A DNA stretch of 64,000 bases, taken from positions 310,001 to 374,000 of the forward strand of contig NZ_JALKBC010000001.1 in the NCBI RefSeq assembly GCF_023015865.1, read 5' to 3'. Both the position numbers and the translations under genes were made by a program. The stretch comes from Arenibacter sp. F26102. Lineage in GTDB: Bacteria; Bacteroidota; Bacteroidia; Flavobacteriales; Flavobacteriaceae. The notes below the pieces were generated by a model. It did not search any database. It was not told the origin of the DNA and worked only from the letters and a program-made list of their open reading frames with translations. Below, piece by piece: positions 55,069-62,970 of this stretch; position 1 is the stretch's first letter, and every line of letters starts with the position of its first letter.

Positions 55069-55142
55069 GGGACAACATTTAAACTATATACCCTGACATC
55101 TCTAGTTGCATATGGTAGAATTGGGGACAACATAGGGACAAC
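55069..55142 (+). repeat. Right-end integrase arm-type repeats (candidate)
   Basis: GGGACAAC at 55069, 55123 and 55134. The last two have the same 11-bp spacing as the pair at the left end of the island, with flanks that make 21 identical bases. They lie between the integrase gene and the attR core, which is where arm sites of tyrosine integrases are found. Confidence 0.6.
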
Positions 55143-55259
55143 AAATAGACTATTAAATGTAAAAATTGTATTGCTAAATACAAAATAAATATTCATAAAC
55201 AATTGGTAATCAGATCATAAGAAGACAAATGACGTTACATGAAAACACCACTTTCGAGG

Positions 55260-55289
55260 CTGTTAATCAGAGGGTCCTTGGTTCGAGCC
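55260..55289 (+). repeat. attR core (tRNA-Asn segment)
   Basis: An exact copy of the 30 bases at 34988-35017, marking the right end of the island. It is not followed by the expected tRNA 3' end; that sequence appears only at 55392, after about 100 bases of unrelated DNA. Confidence 0.88.
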
Positions 55290-55305
55290 GGAGAGTGGAA
55301 AGAGC

Positions 55306-55349
55306 AAAAAATAAAAGAGCTGCACAAAAGTGTGGCTCCTTTATTTTTT
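55306..55349. terminator. Strong hairpin inside the disrupted tRNA 3' region
   Basis: AAAAAATAAA (55306-55315) pairs with TTTATTTTTT (55340-55349), and AGAGC / GCTC and CACA / TGTG continue the stem inward with small mismatches. It looks like a bidirectional terminator and is part of the DNA that separates attR from the tRNA 3' remnant. Confidence 0.5.
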
Positions 55350-55372
55350 ACCCGTTTGGAGAGAGAAGTTTA

Positions 55373-55410
55373 CCCTGAGCGGAGTCGAAGGGAGCCCAAG
55401 AGGGGGGAGC
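55373..55410 (+). pseudogene. Dispersed-repeat unit followed by a tRNA-Asn 3' remnant
   Basis: CCCTGAGCGGAGTCGAAGGG (55373-55392) is a dispersed intergenic repeat I have seen in many bacterial genomes. It runs straight into GAGCCCAAGAGGGG (from 55392), which matches the T-stem and acceptor 3' end of tRNA-Asn with one extra G. This looks like the chromosomal tRNA 3' end displaced from the attR core by an insertion of about 107 bases flanked by GAGCC. Confidence 0.55.
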
Positions 55411-55418
55411 TTTTTATA

Positions 55419-55453
55419 GAAATCCAATCTATTAGTTTAGGTTGGATTTTTTC
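55419..55453 (+). terminator. Terminator downstream of the displaced tRNA end
   Basis: An 8-bp stem AAATCCAA / TTGGATTT with a 14-nt loop and a T-run. It is probably the original terminator of the tRNA-Asn gene before the island entered. Confidence 0.7.
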
Positions 55454-55613
55454 GTTTAAGGCCTATTGTACAGTACCTAACTGCATTATGTGCACTAAAA
55501 ACACTTTCCAATAAAAGTCAACTTGCCAAGTTATTTTGAGAAAAAAGGGACCCATTTAACCTACTCAATTACCGCCAACGTCTCCGCATATGATGCGTAG
55601 CGTGTAAAAAGAC

Positions 55614-55752
55614 GCTAACGTTTCGGGTTATACACGAGCCGAATTTTTAAATTTTTATTTCTATCTATATTTTTCTAAAAGCCATATTTTAAAATTTGGC
55701 GGTCTTTGCAAATACACAAAAACCTCTCGTAAGGCCTGTAATAGCTATGTTT
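55614..55752. repeat. Palindromic element E6 outside the island
   Basis: It begins GCTAACGTTTCGGGTTATAC and carries at 55638-55700 the same core as E3 and E4 (GCCGAATTTTTAAATTTT to ATTTTAAAATTTGGCGG). The outer arm CACGAG pairs with CTCTCGT. The TAG stop of the EamA gene lies within its right edge. It is 325 bp beyond attR, so the element family is not confined to the island. Confidence 0.65.
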
Positions 55753-56701
55753 TATAGGATAGTTTGTTGGCAACTGCCTTTTCTTTTTTAAAACTATGTA
55801 ACAACATTCCAATAATTACCAATAGAATTCCTACAATTGAGTAAATATCTGGTAAATGAATTTTTAATATAATGATTTCTCCAACTAGAGCGAATAGAAC
55901 TTCAGCAGATTGGGTAGCTTCTACAGAAGCCAAGGCTTTCTCATCTTTTTGAACTTTATCTGTTGCCATAAAAAACAAAACAGTAGCAATAACACCTGAA
56001 CATAAAGCAACTATTAATGTTTGATACACTTGTTGTTCATTAGGTGTTTCATTTATAGTAACTCCATAAATCGATAATAATATCCAAAAAGGTAAACTGC
56101 CTAGCGTCATTCCTAATGTTCTTTGTATTGCGTTTAGTTTTCCGTTGGTAACCTGCATCATTTTTCGATTACCTAACGGGTAGGCAAAAGCAGCGATTAA
56201 AACAGGGATTGTTCCAAGTAAGAGTTCATTTGTTGAAATAGATTTAGCTTGACTTATTTGCATAATTAATATTCCTAACAATATTATTAATGAGAAAAGA
56301 AGTGCTTGCAGTGATATGGTTTTCTTAATGCTCGTTTTATTAATAATTGGCGAAATTAACATTCCCGCTACAATTGTAATTTGCCAAGTACTTGCTACAA
56401 GCCAAGAAGGTCCATAAGCAGCAGCAAAAGTCAAAGGTGCATAAAATACTCCAAAACCTATTGTACTCCAAAGTATCCATTGCCAAGGTTTTTTTTTCAT
56501 TTCTATTAGCAGTGGTTTTAGGTTTTTTCTAAAAAGAACCAAAACCAAAAGGAAAGGAATCATCCAAAAGAAACGTAGCGAAGAACTCCAAATCCAATGT
56601 CCACCATCGACTGACATTAATCTATTTAGTACAAAAGTTACTGCAAAAAATAAAGCGGATAATACGCCTAGCAAAATTGCTGATGATTTATTTGATTTCA
56701 T
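55745..56701 (-). CDS. EamA/DMT-family membrane exporter
   Basis: A 318-residue inner-membrane protein with ten predicted helices in two five-helix halves, each an EamA repeat (SAILLGVLSALFFAVTFVLNRLM; then ISTNELLLGTIPVLIAAFAYPLGNRKMM). The C-terminal half carries the typical ...EATQSAEVLFALVGEIIILK helix. The family exports metabolites such as amino acids; the substrate is unknown. It is a single gene next to element E6 and about 450 bp outside the island, so it may itself be acquired. The 263 bases beyond its start hold only AT-rich DNA. Confidence 0.88.
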   Translation of the reverse strand: MKSNKSSAILLGVLSALFFAVTFVLNRLMSVDGGHWIWSSSLRFFWMIPFLLVLVLFRKNLKPLLIEMKKKPWQWILWSTIGFGVFYAPLTFAAAYGPSWLVASTWQITIVAGMLISPIINKTSIKKTISLQALLFSLIILLGILIMQISQAKSISTNELLLGTIPVLIAAFAYPLGNRKMMQVTNGKLNAIQRTLGMTLGSLPFWILLSIYGVTINETPNEQQVYQTLIVALCSGVIATVLFFMATDKVQKDEKALASVEATQSAEVLFALVGEIIILKIHLPDIYSIVGILLVIIGMLLHSFKKEKAVANKLSYKT

Positions 56702-56964
56702 TAAGGTTATCTTCGTTTTTTAGGTTGTTGCCAACAATTGGATATAATAAATAACTATATCCCCTTTATGTCTACTAAAATAGATTATTTGGGATACACT
56801 TCATAATAGTCATTTCTCTTGGATTAAGAAGTACATTATTTTCTAATGAAATCATTGTAATGCTTCTCAGTAACTATTGAGGTGGGATATAAGTGGGGAT
56901 CATATTTAACCTAAGGCTGTCCAAAAAAAATATTATATTTAAGAATTAATATAAAATATTACAA

Positions 56965-57294
56965 ATGGGAAAATTTGAAATTAAAAAAGACAAATCCGGA
57001 CAGTTTAGGTTTAATTTAAAGGCATCCAATGGACAGGTCATTTTGGGAAGTGAGGCTTATACTACGAAAGCAGCTTGTGATAATGGAATATCATCCGTAA
57101 GAACAAATTCGCAAGAAGATGGCAGATATGAGCGCAATACGGCCAAAGATGGCAGCCCTTACTTTAACCTTAAGGCATCCAATGGTCAAGTAATCGGTAA
57201 AAGTGAAATGTATTCAAGTTCCGCTTCAATGGAAAATGGTATTGCTTCAGTGAAGAAAAACGCACCTGAGGCTACCATTGAGGACAACTCATAA
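56965..57294 (+). CDS. YegP-family (DUF1508) protein with two repeats
   Basis: A 109-residue protein made of two DUF1508 units: FEIKKDKSGQFRFNLKASNGQVILGSEAYTTKAACDNGISSVR and YERNTAKDGSPYFNLKASNGQVIGKSEMYSSSASMENGIASVK. The tandem beta-beta-beta-alpha fold is standard for the family, whose function is not established. The protein ends in an acidic tail and has its own terminator. Confidence 0.92.
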   Translation: MGKFEIKKDKSGQFRFNLKASNGQVILGSEAYTTKAACDNGISSVRTNSQEDGRYERNTAKDGSPYFNLKASNGQVIGKSEMYSSSASMENGIASVKKNAPEATIEDNS

Positions 57295-57336
57295 TGGTCT
57301 TTGGAACAACAACGGATTACGTTGATAATCACCACG

Positions 57337-57370
57337 AAGGGCAGTCATAAAGACTGTCTTTTTTTTTTTA
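57337..57370 (+). terminator. Terminator of the YegP-family gene
   Basis: A 10-bp stem (57337-57346 with 57352-57361, core GCAGTC / GACTGT, two wobbles), loop ATAAA, followed by a long T-run. Confidence 0.88.
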
Positions 57371-57374
57371 ACCA

Positions 57375-57468
57375 TTTGGTAAGAGAAGTCTACTCTTGGT
57401 GGAGACGAAAGGAATCAAAGGTGACTAGCAAATATCGAAATCCAACTTATGAAAATAGGTTGGATTTT
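57375..57468 (+). repeat. Diverged copy of the 55.36-55.45 kb repeat block
   Basis: Starting near 57372 the order CATTTGG, AGAGAAG, TGGAGACGAAAGG and a hairpin AAATCCAAC / GTTGGATTT (57438-57467) mirrors CGTTTGG, AGAGAAG, CGGAGTCGAAGGG and the AAATCCAA hairpin at 55353-55450. It is probably an old, degenerate duplicate of the dispersed repeat plus terminator. Confidence 0.45.
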
Positions 57469-57573
57469 ATTGTTTTTTGCCAAGGACTTTGTTAAATGAT
57501 TCCATTGGATGCAAACTGAACTATGGTCTTCTTCTTCAATAATTGCGCGTTATGGAAGGGATTATATCTGGAG

Positions 57574-58185
57574 CTATACCGATCTAGAAGTGTGTGGGTC
57601 TTTTTTTAAAGATTTGAATATTAAGAATAAAACCTGAGGCATTTCCTCTCTTATTGACTGTCTAAGAATGGAAAAGGCTTTGGTGATATGGGCTTCTACC
57701 GATTTAATAGATACTTGTTTATATTCGGCAATTTCCAAATTGGTGAGTCCATCATGTTTGCTCAACATAAATATTTCCCTGCATTTGGGGGGAAGGTTGT
57801 GTATGGCCCTTTTTACTAATTTAATTTTTGCTTCCAAGGCATGTTCATCTTCATTTTCTACCATAGTGGTAAGCGCATCAATATATTTTTTCTCTAAGGG
57901 AACTACTAATTTCTGTTTGCGATATTCGTCTATAAATTCGTTGTAAACCGATTTATAGAGAAAACTTCTAATTTCAAAATCGGTTTTTAACCTATTTCTT
58001 TTCTTCCAAGTACGGATAAAAACATTTTGGACAATGTCTTCAGCGGCTTTCTCATCATTACTAAGGCTATAGGCATAAATACAGAGCTTATGGTGGTAGG
58101 TGTCCACTAGAAACGTATAAGCTTTGGAATCCCCAGATTTTAGAGCTTCAATCAATTCTAAATTGCCAGAATATTTGGTTGACAT
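57574..58185 (-). CDS. ECF RNA polymerase sigma factor (Bacteroidota family 1)
   Basis: A 203-residue sigma-70 factor. Region 2 (residues 25-90: YTFLVDTYHHKLCIYAYSLSNDEKAAEDIVQNVFIRTWKKR) and region 4 (125-180: AIHNLPPKCREIFMLSKHDGLTNLEIAEYKQVSIKSVEAHITKAFSILR) are clear. It is divergent from the FecR gene and should direct transcription of the SusC/SusD operon downstream of it, once released by the anti-sigma factor. Confidence 0.94.
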   Translation of the reverse strand: MSTKYSGNLELIEALKSGDSKAYTFLVDTYHHKLCIYAYSLSNDEKAAEDIVQNVFIRTWKKRNRLKTDFEIRSFLYKSVYNEFIDEYRKQKLVVPLEKKYIDALTTMVENEDEHALEAKIKLVKRAIHNLPPKCREIFMLSKHDGLTNLEIAEYKQVSIKSVEAHITKAFSILRQSIREEMPQVLFLIFKSLKKDPHTSRSV

Positions 58186-58297
58186 ATGGTAATTTGGTAA
58201 TTATTGGCGGGTTATTTGGGCAATTTAAAAAAAATATACTAAAAAAGTTAGGGTTATGTAAATTCTATACGTATTAAGTGTAAATGGTACGTTTCTA

Positions 58298-59467
58298 ATG
58301 AACGATAAGCAAGCAAAAGAACTAATAGCCAAATTCCTGATCCAACAAGCCTCGGCCGCTGAGTTGGATGCGCTAATGCTATGGTTGCAAGATGCTAAAA
58401 ACGAACAATTGTTCAGCTCCTATGTCCAAACTAATTATGCCATTGAACACCAAATGAGACAATTTGATCCCAATAGATTAAAAACCAAGTTGCAGCTATT
58501 AATGGACGAAGAGATCAAGGCTGTTAAGCGAAAAAAGATCCGTAAAATTATATCTTATTCGGCTGCGGCGGTGGTTACGGTGTTATTGGCCACTGGCTAT
58601 TTTCTACAGAACAACAGTTTTAATAAGCCTATAGAAACGACCCCCAGAATAATTAGCAATAATATTAATATAGGGTCTAACAAAGCCACTTTGACGCTGG
58701 AAGACGGCTCTCAAGTTGCCTTGGAAAAAGGGAACACTTATCAAACACCAAATGCAAGCAGTAATGGCGAAGTAATCGTATACGGAGCGGATAAAAGTGA
58801 TGGGGCAAGAGCGGTCTTTAACTATTTGACGGTTCCAAGGGGAGGACAGTTTCACCTGGTATTATCCGACGGTACTGAGGTTTGGTTAAATTCCGAATCC
58901 CAACTTAAATATCCGGTAAACTTTATAAACGGGCAAACTCGCAAAGTAGATTTGGTTTATGGTGAAGGCTACTTCGCTGTTTCACCCAGTACGGAACATC
59001 AAGGTACAAAGTTTGTAGTCTCCAATCAATCACAGGAAATAGAGGTATTGGGTACCGAATTTAATATTAAGGCCTATAAAGACGAAACAAATATATATAC
59101 CACCTTGGTAGAGGGCAAGGTTGTCATTAATACGGAAACTGCTAAAAGAGTCCTGCAACCGTCGCAACAGGTAAATCTAAATCTTTACGATAACAGTATG
59201 GAAGTGGCTACCGTTAATGTTTATAACGAGATTTCGTGGAAAGATGGCGTTTTTAGTTTTAGAAGAAAACCTCTAGTGGAGATTATGAAGGTGCTATCTC
59301 GCTGGTATGATATGGATGTTAATTTTGAAAATCCTGAGATGGAAAAAGCAAGGTTTAACGGGGTGCTGGATAAAGACCAGAAAATAGAGGATATATTGAA
59401 TACTATAAAAAATTTCAGGGTCATTAAGGACTATGAAATTATTAATAAATCAATACTCTTGAAATAA
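58298..59467 (+). CDS. FecR-family anti-sigma factor
   Basis: A 389-residue inner-membrane protein. The cytoplasmic N-terminal part (1-85) binds the sigma factor; one membrane helix lies at about 83-103 (IISYSAAAVVTVLLATGYFL). The periplasmic FecR domain follows (YLTVPRGGQFHLVLSDGTEVWLNSESQLKYPVNF...VYGEGYFAVSP), with a C-terminal STN-like domain (FSFRRKPLVEIMKVLSRWYDMDVNFENP). It receives the signal from the STN domain of the SusC receptor encoded 111 nt downstream. Confidence 0.95.
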   Translation: MNDKQAKELIAKFLIQQASAAELDALMLWLQDAKNEQLFSSYVQTNYAIEHQMRQFDPNRLKTKLQLLMDEEIKAVKRKKIRKIISYSAAAVVTVLLATGYFLQNNSFNKPIETTPRIISNNINIGSNKATLTLEDGSQVALEKGNTYQTPNASSNGEVIVYGADKSDGARAVFNYLTVPRGGQFHLVLSDGTEVWLNSESQLKYPVNFINGQTRKVDLVYGEGYFAVSPSTEHQGTKFVVSNQSQEIEVLGTEFNIKAYKDETNIYTTLVEGKVVINTETAKRVLQPSQQVNLNLYDNSMEVATVNVYNEISWKDGVFSFRRKPLVEIMKVLSRWYDMDVNFENPEMEKARFNGVLDKDQKIEDILNTIKNFRVIKDYEIINKSILLK

Positions 59468-59484
59468 AATAGAATTTTAAATAA

Positions 59485-59532
59485 AAAGGGAGCGAAGGAG
59501 AACATTTAGCGGTGCATCAACTTCGTCCCTTT
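59485..59532 (+). terminator. Hairpin between fecR and susC
   Basis: AAAGGGA-G-CGAAG (59485-59497) pairs with CTTCG-TCCCTTT (59521-59532), 12 bp with one bulged base and a 23-nt loop. No long T-run follows, so it may be a processing or attenuation hairpin rather than a full terminator. Confidence 0.4.
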
Positions 59533-59578
59533 AGAGTGTATTACTTAAACAAATGTCCAACCAATACTATGTAAATTT

Positions 59579-62500
59579 ATGAAAATTAAATTAATTAAGT
59601 CCCGGTCGTTCCTCCGAATGCGGGTGTTATTCATGATTATGAGAACCTTTATTTTTCTATTGTGCACAACCGTTTTTGGGATTACAACGGAAAAGTCATT
59701 TTCTCAAGAGAAAGTAACGATAGAGGCCGACAAGGTGGTCTCCGTAGATGAGGTTTTTGATATTATTCAAAACCAGACCAAGTATCGTTTTTTATATCCT
59801 GACGATCTGTTTGAAGATGCTCCTCAAGTACAATTGAAGAAAGGAGAGATTGCAGTGGACGAGCTTTTAAAACAAAGTTTATCCAAGAGTGCAGTTGAAT
59901 TTGACCTGTCCCGAAAAAACCGTATTGTGATTCGGGAACGGCACACCAAAACAGGGCCTGCCGAAGAAGTGTTGTCGCAACCACAATTCGAAGTTTCGGG
60001 TACGGTAACAGATCAGACGGGTCAACCCTTGCCAGGCGCAAATATTGTTGAAAAAGGAACAGCCAATGGGGTTACCGCAGATTTTGATGGGAATTTTTCT
60101 ATAGATGTTGCCAACGAAAATGCAATTTTAGTAGTTTCTTACATTGGTTATGCTACGAAAGAAGTTCTACTTGATGGGCAGACTTCGTTAAATATTGCTC
60201 TAGAGGAATCTGCAGCAGGATTAGAAGAAGTTGTTGTAGTGGGATATGGAACGGTACAACGGAAAGATTTGACCACTTCCATTTCAACGGTTAAGGCAGA
60301 GGAAATATCAAAAATAACTACCGCTTCCTTTGATCAGGCGCTTAAAGGTATGGCTCCGGGATTGTTTATTGCGCAATCACAAGGTGCTCCAGGGGCCCAA
60401 CCAGAAATAAGAATTCGGGGAACTAATTCGATTTCTGCAGGTACTGCCCCTTTGTATGTTATAGATGGACTGGTAATTCCAAACAATAGTGGTTCGGCAA
60501 ATGCATTTGATGTGGATCAGGCAACACCGGGTGCGACGAATATATTTGCTACAATAAATCCGGACGACATTGAGTCGATTGAGGTATTAAAAGATGCTGC
60601 AGCTACTGCAATCTATGGCGCAAGAGGTAGTAATGGAGTGATTATTGTAAACACGAAACGAGGTAAGTCTGGCCAGGCTAAGATTAATTTTGACTATTAC
60701 ACTGCTATAGCCAGCATTTCAAAGGATTATCCCTTAACCAATGCTGTTCAATATATTACTATAGCGAATAGATATACTGATGCCAATGGGGCTAATCGAT
60801 TGTTTACAGATGCAGACTTGGAAAATTTTTCAAGTACAGGAGGTACCGACTGGCAAAATGCAGTTTTTAGAACTGCCATAACTCAGAATTTTTCCCTTTC
60901 AGCATCAGGGGGTACTGATAAATTTTCATACTTCCTATCCGGCTCGTATTATGATGAAGAAGGGATAGTTATAGATAATGATTTGAGTAGATTTTCAATT
61001 AGGGCAAATTTGGATGCTACACTCGGAAAATTCAAACTTGGAAATAGTATGACTGCCTCGTATACAACCAACAATGATATTCCATATGGAATAGACCGTA
61101 ATCCACAGGCAGGTCCTGCAGTTATTTCCAGTGTTTTGCAAATGCCTCCTACAGATCCCATTTTTAATGCGGATGGGACATACTTTGTATTTCCAACAAG
61201 GTCATCTGGGGCAATAACAAATCCTGTAGCTATTGCAAAAACTCAGGAAATACAGTATAAGACACTAAGAAGTTTGGGCAATTTCTTTTTGGAATATACA
61301 ATTTTTGACGATTTGAAAATACGCTCAAGTTTAGGATATGATATTTTTTCTAGAAGTGATGGAGTTTACTTTCCTAAGGAGACTACGTTATTAGGAAGTG
61401 AGTTGGGAGGGGTAGCCAGAAGGGCGAGTACTTTAAATCTGACCTGGTTAAACGAGAATACCTTAAGCTATAATAAAGAATTTGGAAATCATAAGGTCAA
61501 CGCCGTTATTGGTACAACTTTTCAAGGAAATCATTTAGAGGGTGTTTTTGCTGGGTCTTCCAATTTTGTTACCGACGGGTTTAAGTCTTTTAACCTTGAG
61601 GCGGGAGCATCGGATTTACCTCCAGGGTCAATCCTTCAAGAATGGCAAGTCTCTTCATTTTTAGGTAGGGTGGCATATGATTATAAATCAAGATACTTAT
61701 TAACTTTTTCTGGTCGATATGATGGTTCATCAAGGTTGGGACCTAACGATCGTTATGATTTTTTTCCAGCCGTCTCTGGTGCGTGGAGAATAAGTGATGA
61801 ACCTTTTTTCGAAGGCATATCAAATAAAATAGATTATTTGAAACTTAGGGCTAGTTATGGAGTAGGAGGTAACGATCAAATTGGTAATTATGCTTCCTTT
61901 CCAAGTTTTAGTACAACTTCTGTGCAATTTGGAAGCACGTCGTCTACTGGGGTGATTCCAGGCAGTTTTGGCAATCAGGATATTAAATGGGAACGAACGA
62001 CACAGTTGGATATTGGCCTGGATGCAACCTTTTTTAATAATTTCTTAAGTCTTACAGCTGATTATTACGACAAAACGACTACAGACTTGTTGGCTCCAAG
62101 GGTATTGGCTTCTGAATCAGGTTTTTCTAACATTACGGTTAATGCGGGTGAGATTAAGAATAGTGGCTTTGAATTGGAGGTTGGAAGCACTTTTAACCTA
62201 GGTGAGTTCGCAGTGGACCTAAATGCTAACGCTTCCTTTGAGAAGAATAAGTTCATAAGTCTGGGAGAGTTTAATCAGGCAGATACATTACGAACAGGTA
62301 ATACAGCAAGAATTGTTGGCAAGCCTTTGGGAACTTGGTTTATCCCGCAGTTCAAAGGTATATATCAAATAGGGCAAGAGGCAGAGGCAGCGATTTATAA
62401 TAAAGAAGTAGGAGATCCTATTATCGAAGATATAAATGGAGATGGGCAGATAGTTCCATTGGATGATTTTAGGGCAACTGATTTAAGTGCTCCCAACAAG

Positions 62501-62959
62501 TACTTTGGATTTAACGGTAATGTTCGCTATGAAGGGTGGGATTTAGGCTTTTTCTTTCAAGGAGCCTTCGGTCATAGAATTTATAATAGGGATTTTGCGG
62601 AAAGAGGCTATAGAATTAATCAAGGTCTTAGTAACTTTTATACGTCTTTATTAGATGCGTGGACTCCTCAAAATCCAAGTAATACTATACCCAGATTGAA
62701 TGCAAATATAAATCACCTAGTTCATTCTGGGACTGTTCAAAAAGCGGATTACATTAGACTTCAAAATATAACAATAGGATACAATTTCGATAAAAGGGTT
62801 TTAGATAAACTAAAGGTTTCAAAATTACGATTGTATTTGAGTGGACAGAATCTTGCCACGTTTACAAAGTATGACGGATTAAATCCTGAGGCGTTTAATG
62901 ACAATGGATCCTATCCATTGAGTCGCACTTATAGAATAGGAGTTAATATTAGTTTATAA
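59579..62959 (+). CDS. SusC/RagA-type transducing TonB-dependent transporter with STN domain
   Basis: An 1126-residue outer-membrane protein. After a long signal region (residues 1-43) comes an STN domain (45-120: ADKVVSVDEVFDIIQNQTKYRFLYPDDLF...IAVDELLKQSL) that signals to FecR. Then come a carboxypeptidase-regulatory-like domain (138-215: VSGTVTDQTGQPLPGANIVEKGTANG), the TonB-box-like EEVVVVGYG, a plug with IESIEVLKDAAATAIYGARGSNGVIIVNTKRG, and the barrel. It pairs with the SusD gene 11 nt downstream. Together with the sigma factor and FecR this forms a trans-envelope substrate-sensing system, usually for a glycan. The enzymes that would reveal the substrate lie beyond the window. Confidence 0.95.
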   Translation: MKIKLIKSRSFLRMRVLFMIMRTFIFLLCTTVFGITTEKSFSQEKVTIEADKVVSVDEVFDIIQNQTKYRFLYPDDLFEDAPQVQLKKGEIAVDELLKQSLSKSAVEFDLSRKNRIVIRERHTKTGPAEEVLSQPQFEVSGTVTDQTGQPLPGANIVEKGTANGVTADFDGNFSIDVANENAILVVSYIGYATKEVLLDGQTSLNIALEESAAGLEEVVVVGYGTVQRKDLTTSISTVKAEEISKITTASFDQALKGMAPGLFIAQSQGAPGAQPEIRIRGTNSISAGTAPLYVIDGLVIPNNSGSANAFDVDQATPGATNIFATINPDDIESIEVLKDAAATAIYGARGSNGVIIVNTKRGKSGQAKINFDYYTAIASISKDYPLTNAVQYITIANRYTDANGANRLFTDADLENFSSTGGTDWQNAVFRTAITQNFSLSASGGTDKFSYFLSGSYYDEEGIVIDNDLSRFSIRANLDATLGKFKLGNSMTASYTTNNDIPYGIDRNPQAGPAVISSVLQMPPTDPIFNADGTYFVFPTRSSGAITNPVAIAKTQEIQYKTLRSLGNFFLEYTIFDDLKIRSSLGYDIFSRSDGVYFPKETTLLGSELGGVARRASTLNLTWLNENTLSYNKEFGNHKVNAVIGTTFQGNHLEGVFAGSSNFVTDGFKSFNLEAGASDLPPGSILQEWQVSSFLGRVAYDYKSRYLLTFSGRYDGSSRLGPNDRYDFFPAVSGAWRISDEPFFEGISNKIDYLKLRASYGVGGNDQIGNYASFPSFSTTSVQFGSTSSTGVIPGSFGNQDIKWERTTQLDIGLDATFFNNFLSLTADYYDKTTTDLLAPRVLASESGFSNITVNAGEIKNSGFELEVGSTFNLGEFAVDLNANASFEKNKFISLGEFNQADTLRTGNTARIVGKPLGTWFIPQFKGIYQIGQEAEAAIYNKEVGDPIIEDINGDGQIVPLDDFRATDLSAPNKYFGFNGNVRYEGWDLGFFFQGAFGHRIYNRDFAERGYRINQGLSNFYTSLLDAWTPQNPSNTIPRLNANINHLVHSGTVQKADYIRLQNITIGYNFDKRVLDKLKVSKLRLYLSGQNLATFTKYDGLNPEAFNDNGSYPLSRTYRIGVNISL

Positions 62960-62970
62960 ATAAAATAAAA

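Larger units (their letters stand above)
34988..55289. mobile_element. 20.3 kb integrative element in tRNA-Asn carrying defence genes
   Basis: The element is bounded by the 30-bp repeats at 34988 and 55260 and carries a tyrosine integrase next to the right end and GGGACAAC-type repeats near both ends. Its backbone is an HTH protein, an SF3-type helicase, a TOPRIM primase and a BfmA/BtgA-like mobilization protein; the cargo is a type I restriction system with a PrrC-like nuclease and a row of accessory genes separated by palindromes. No relaxase, coupling protein or conjugation genes are visible, so at best it is mobilized in trans. Confidence 0.85.

Noticed and set aside
55239-55514. 91-codon frame across attR
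   Set aside because: It translates the tRNA fragment, hairpin and dispersed repeat, all noncoding elements.
57301-57495. 64-codon frame after the YegP-family gene
   Set aside because: It crosses a strong terminator and a repeat block.
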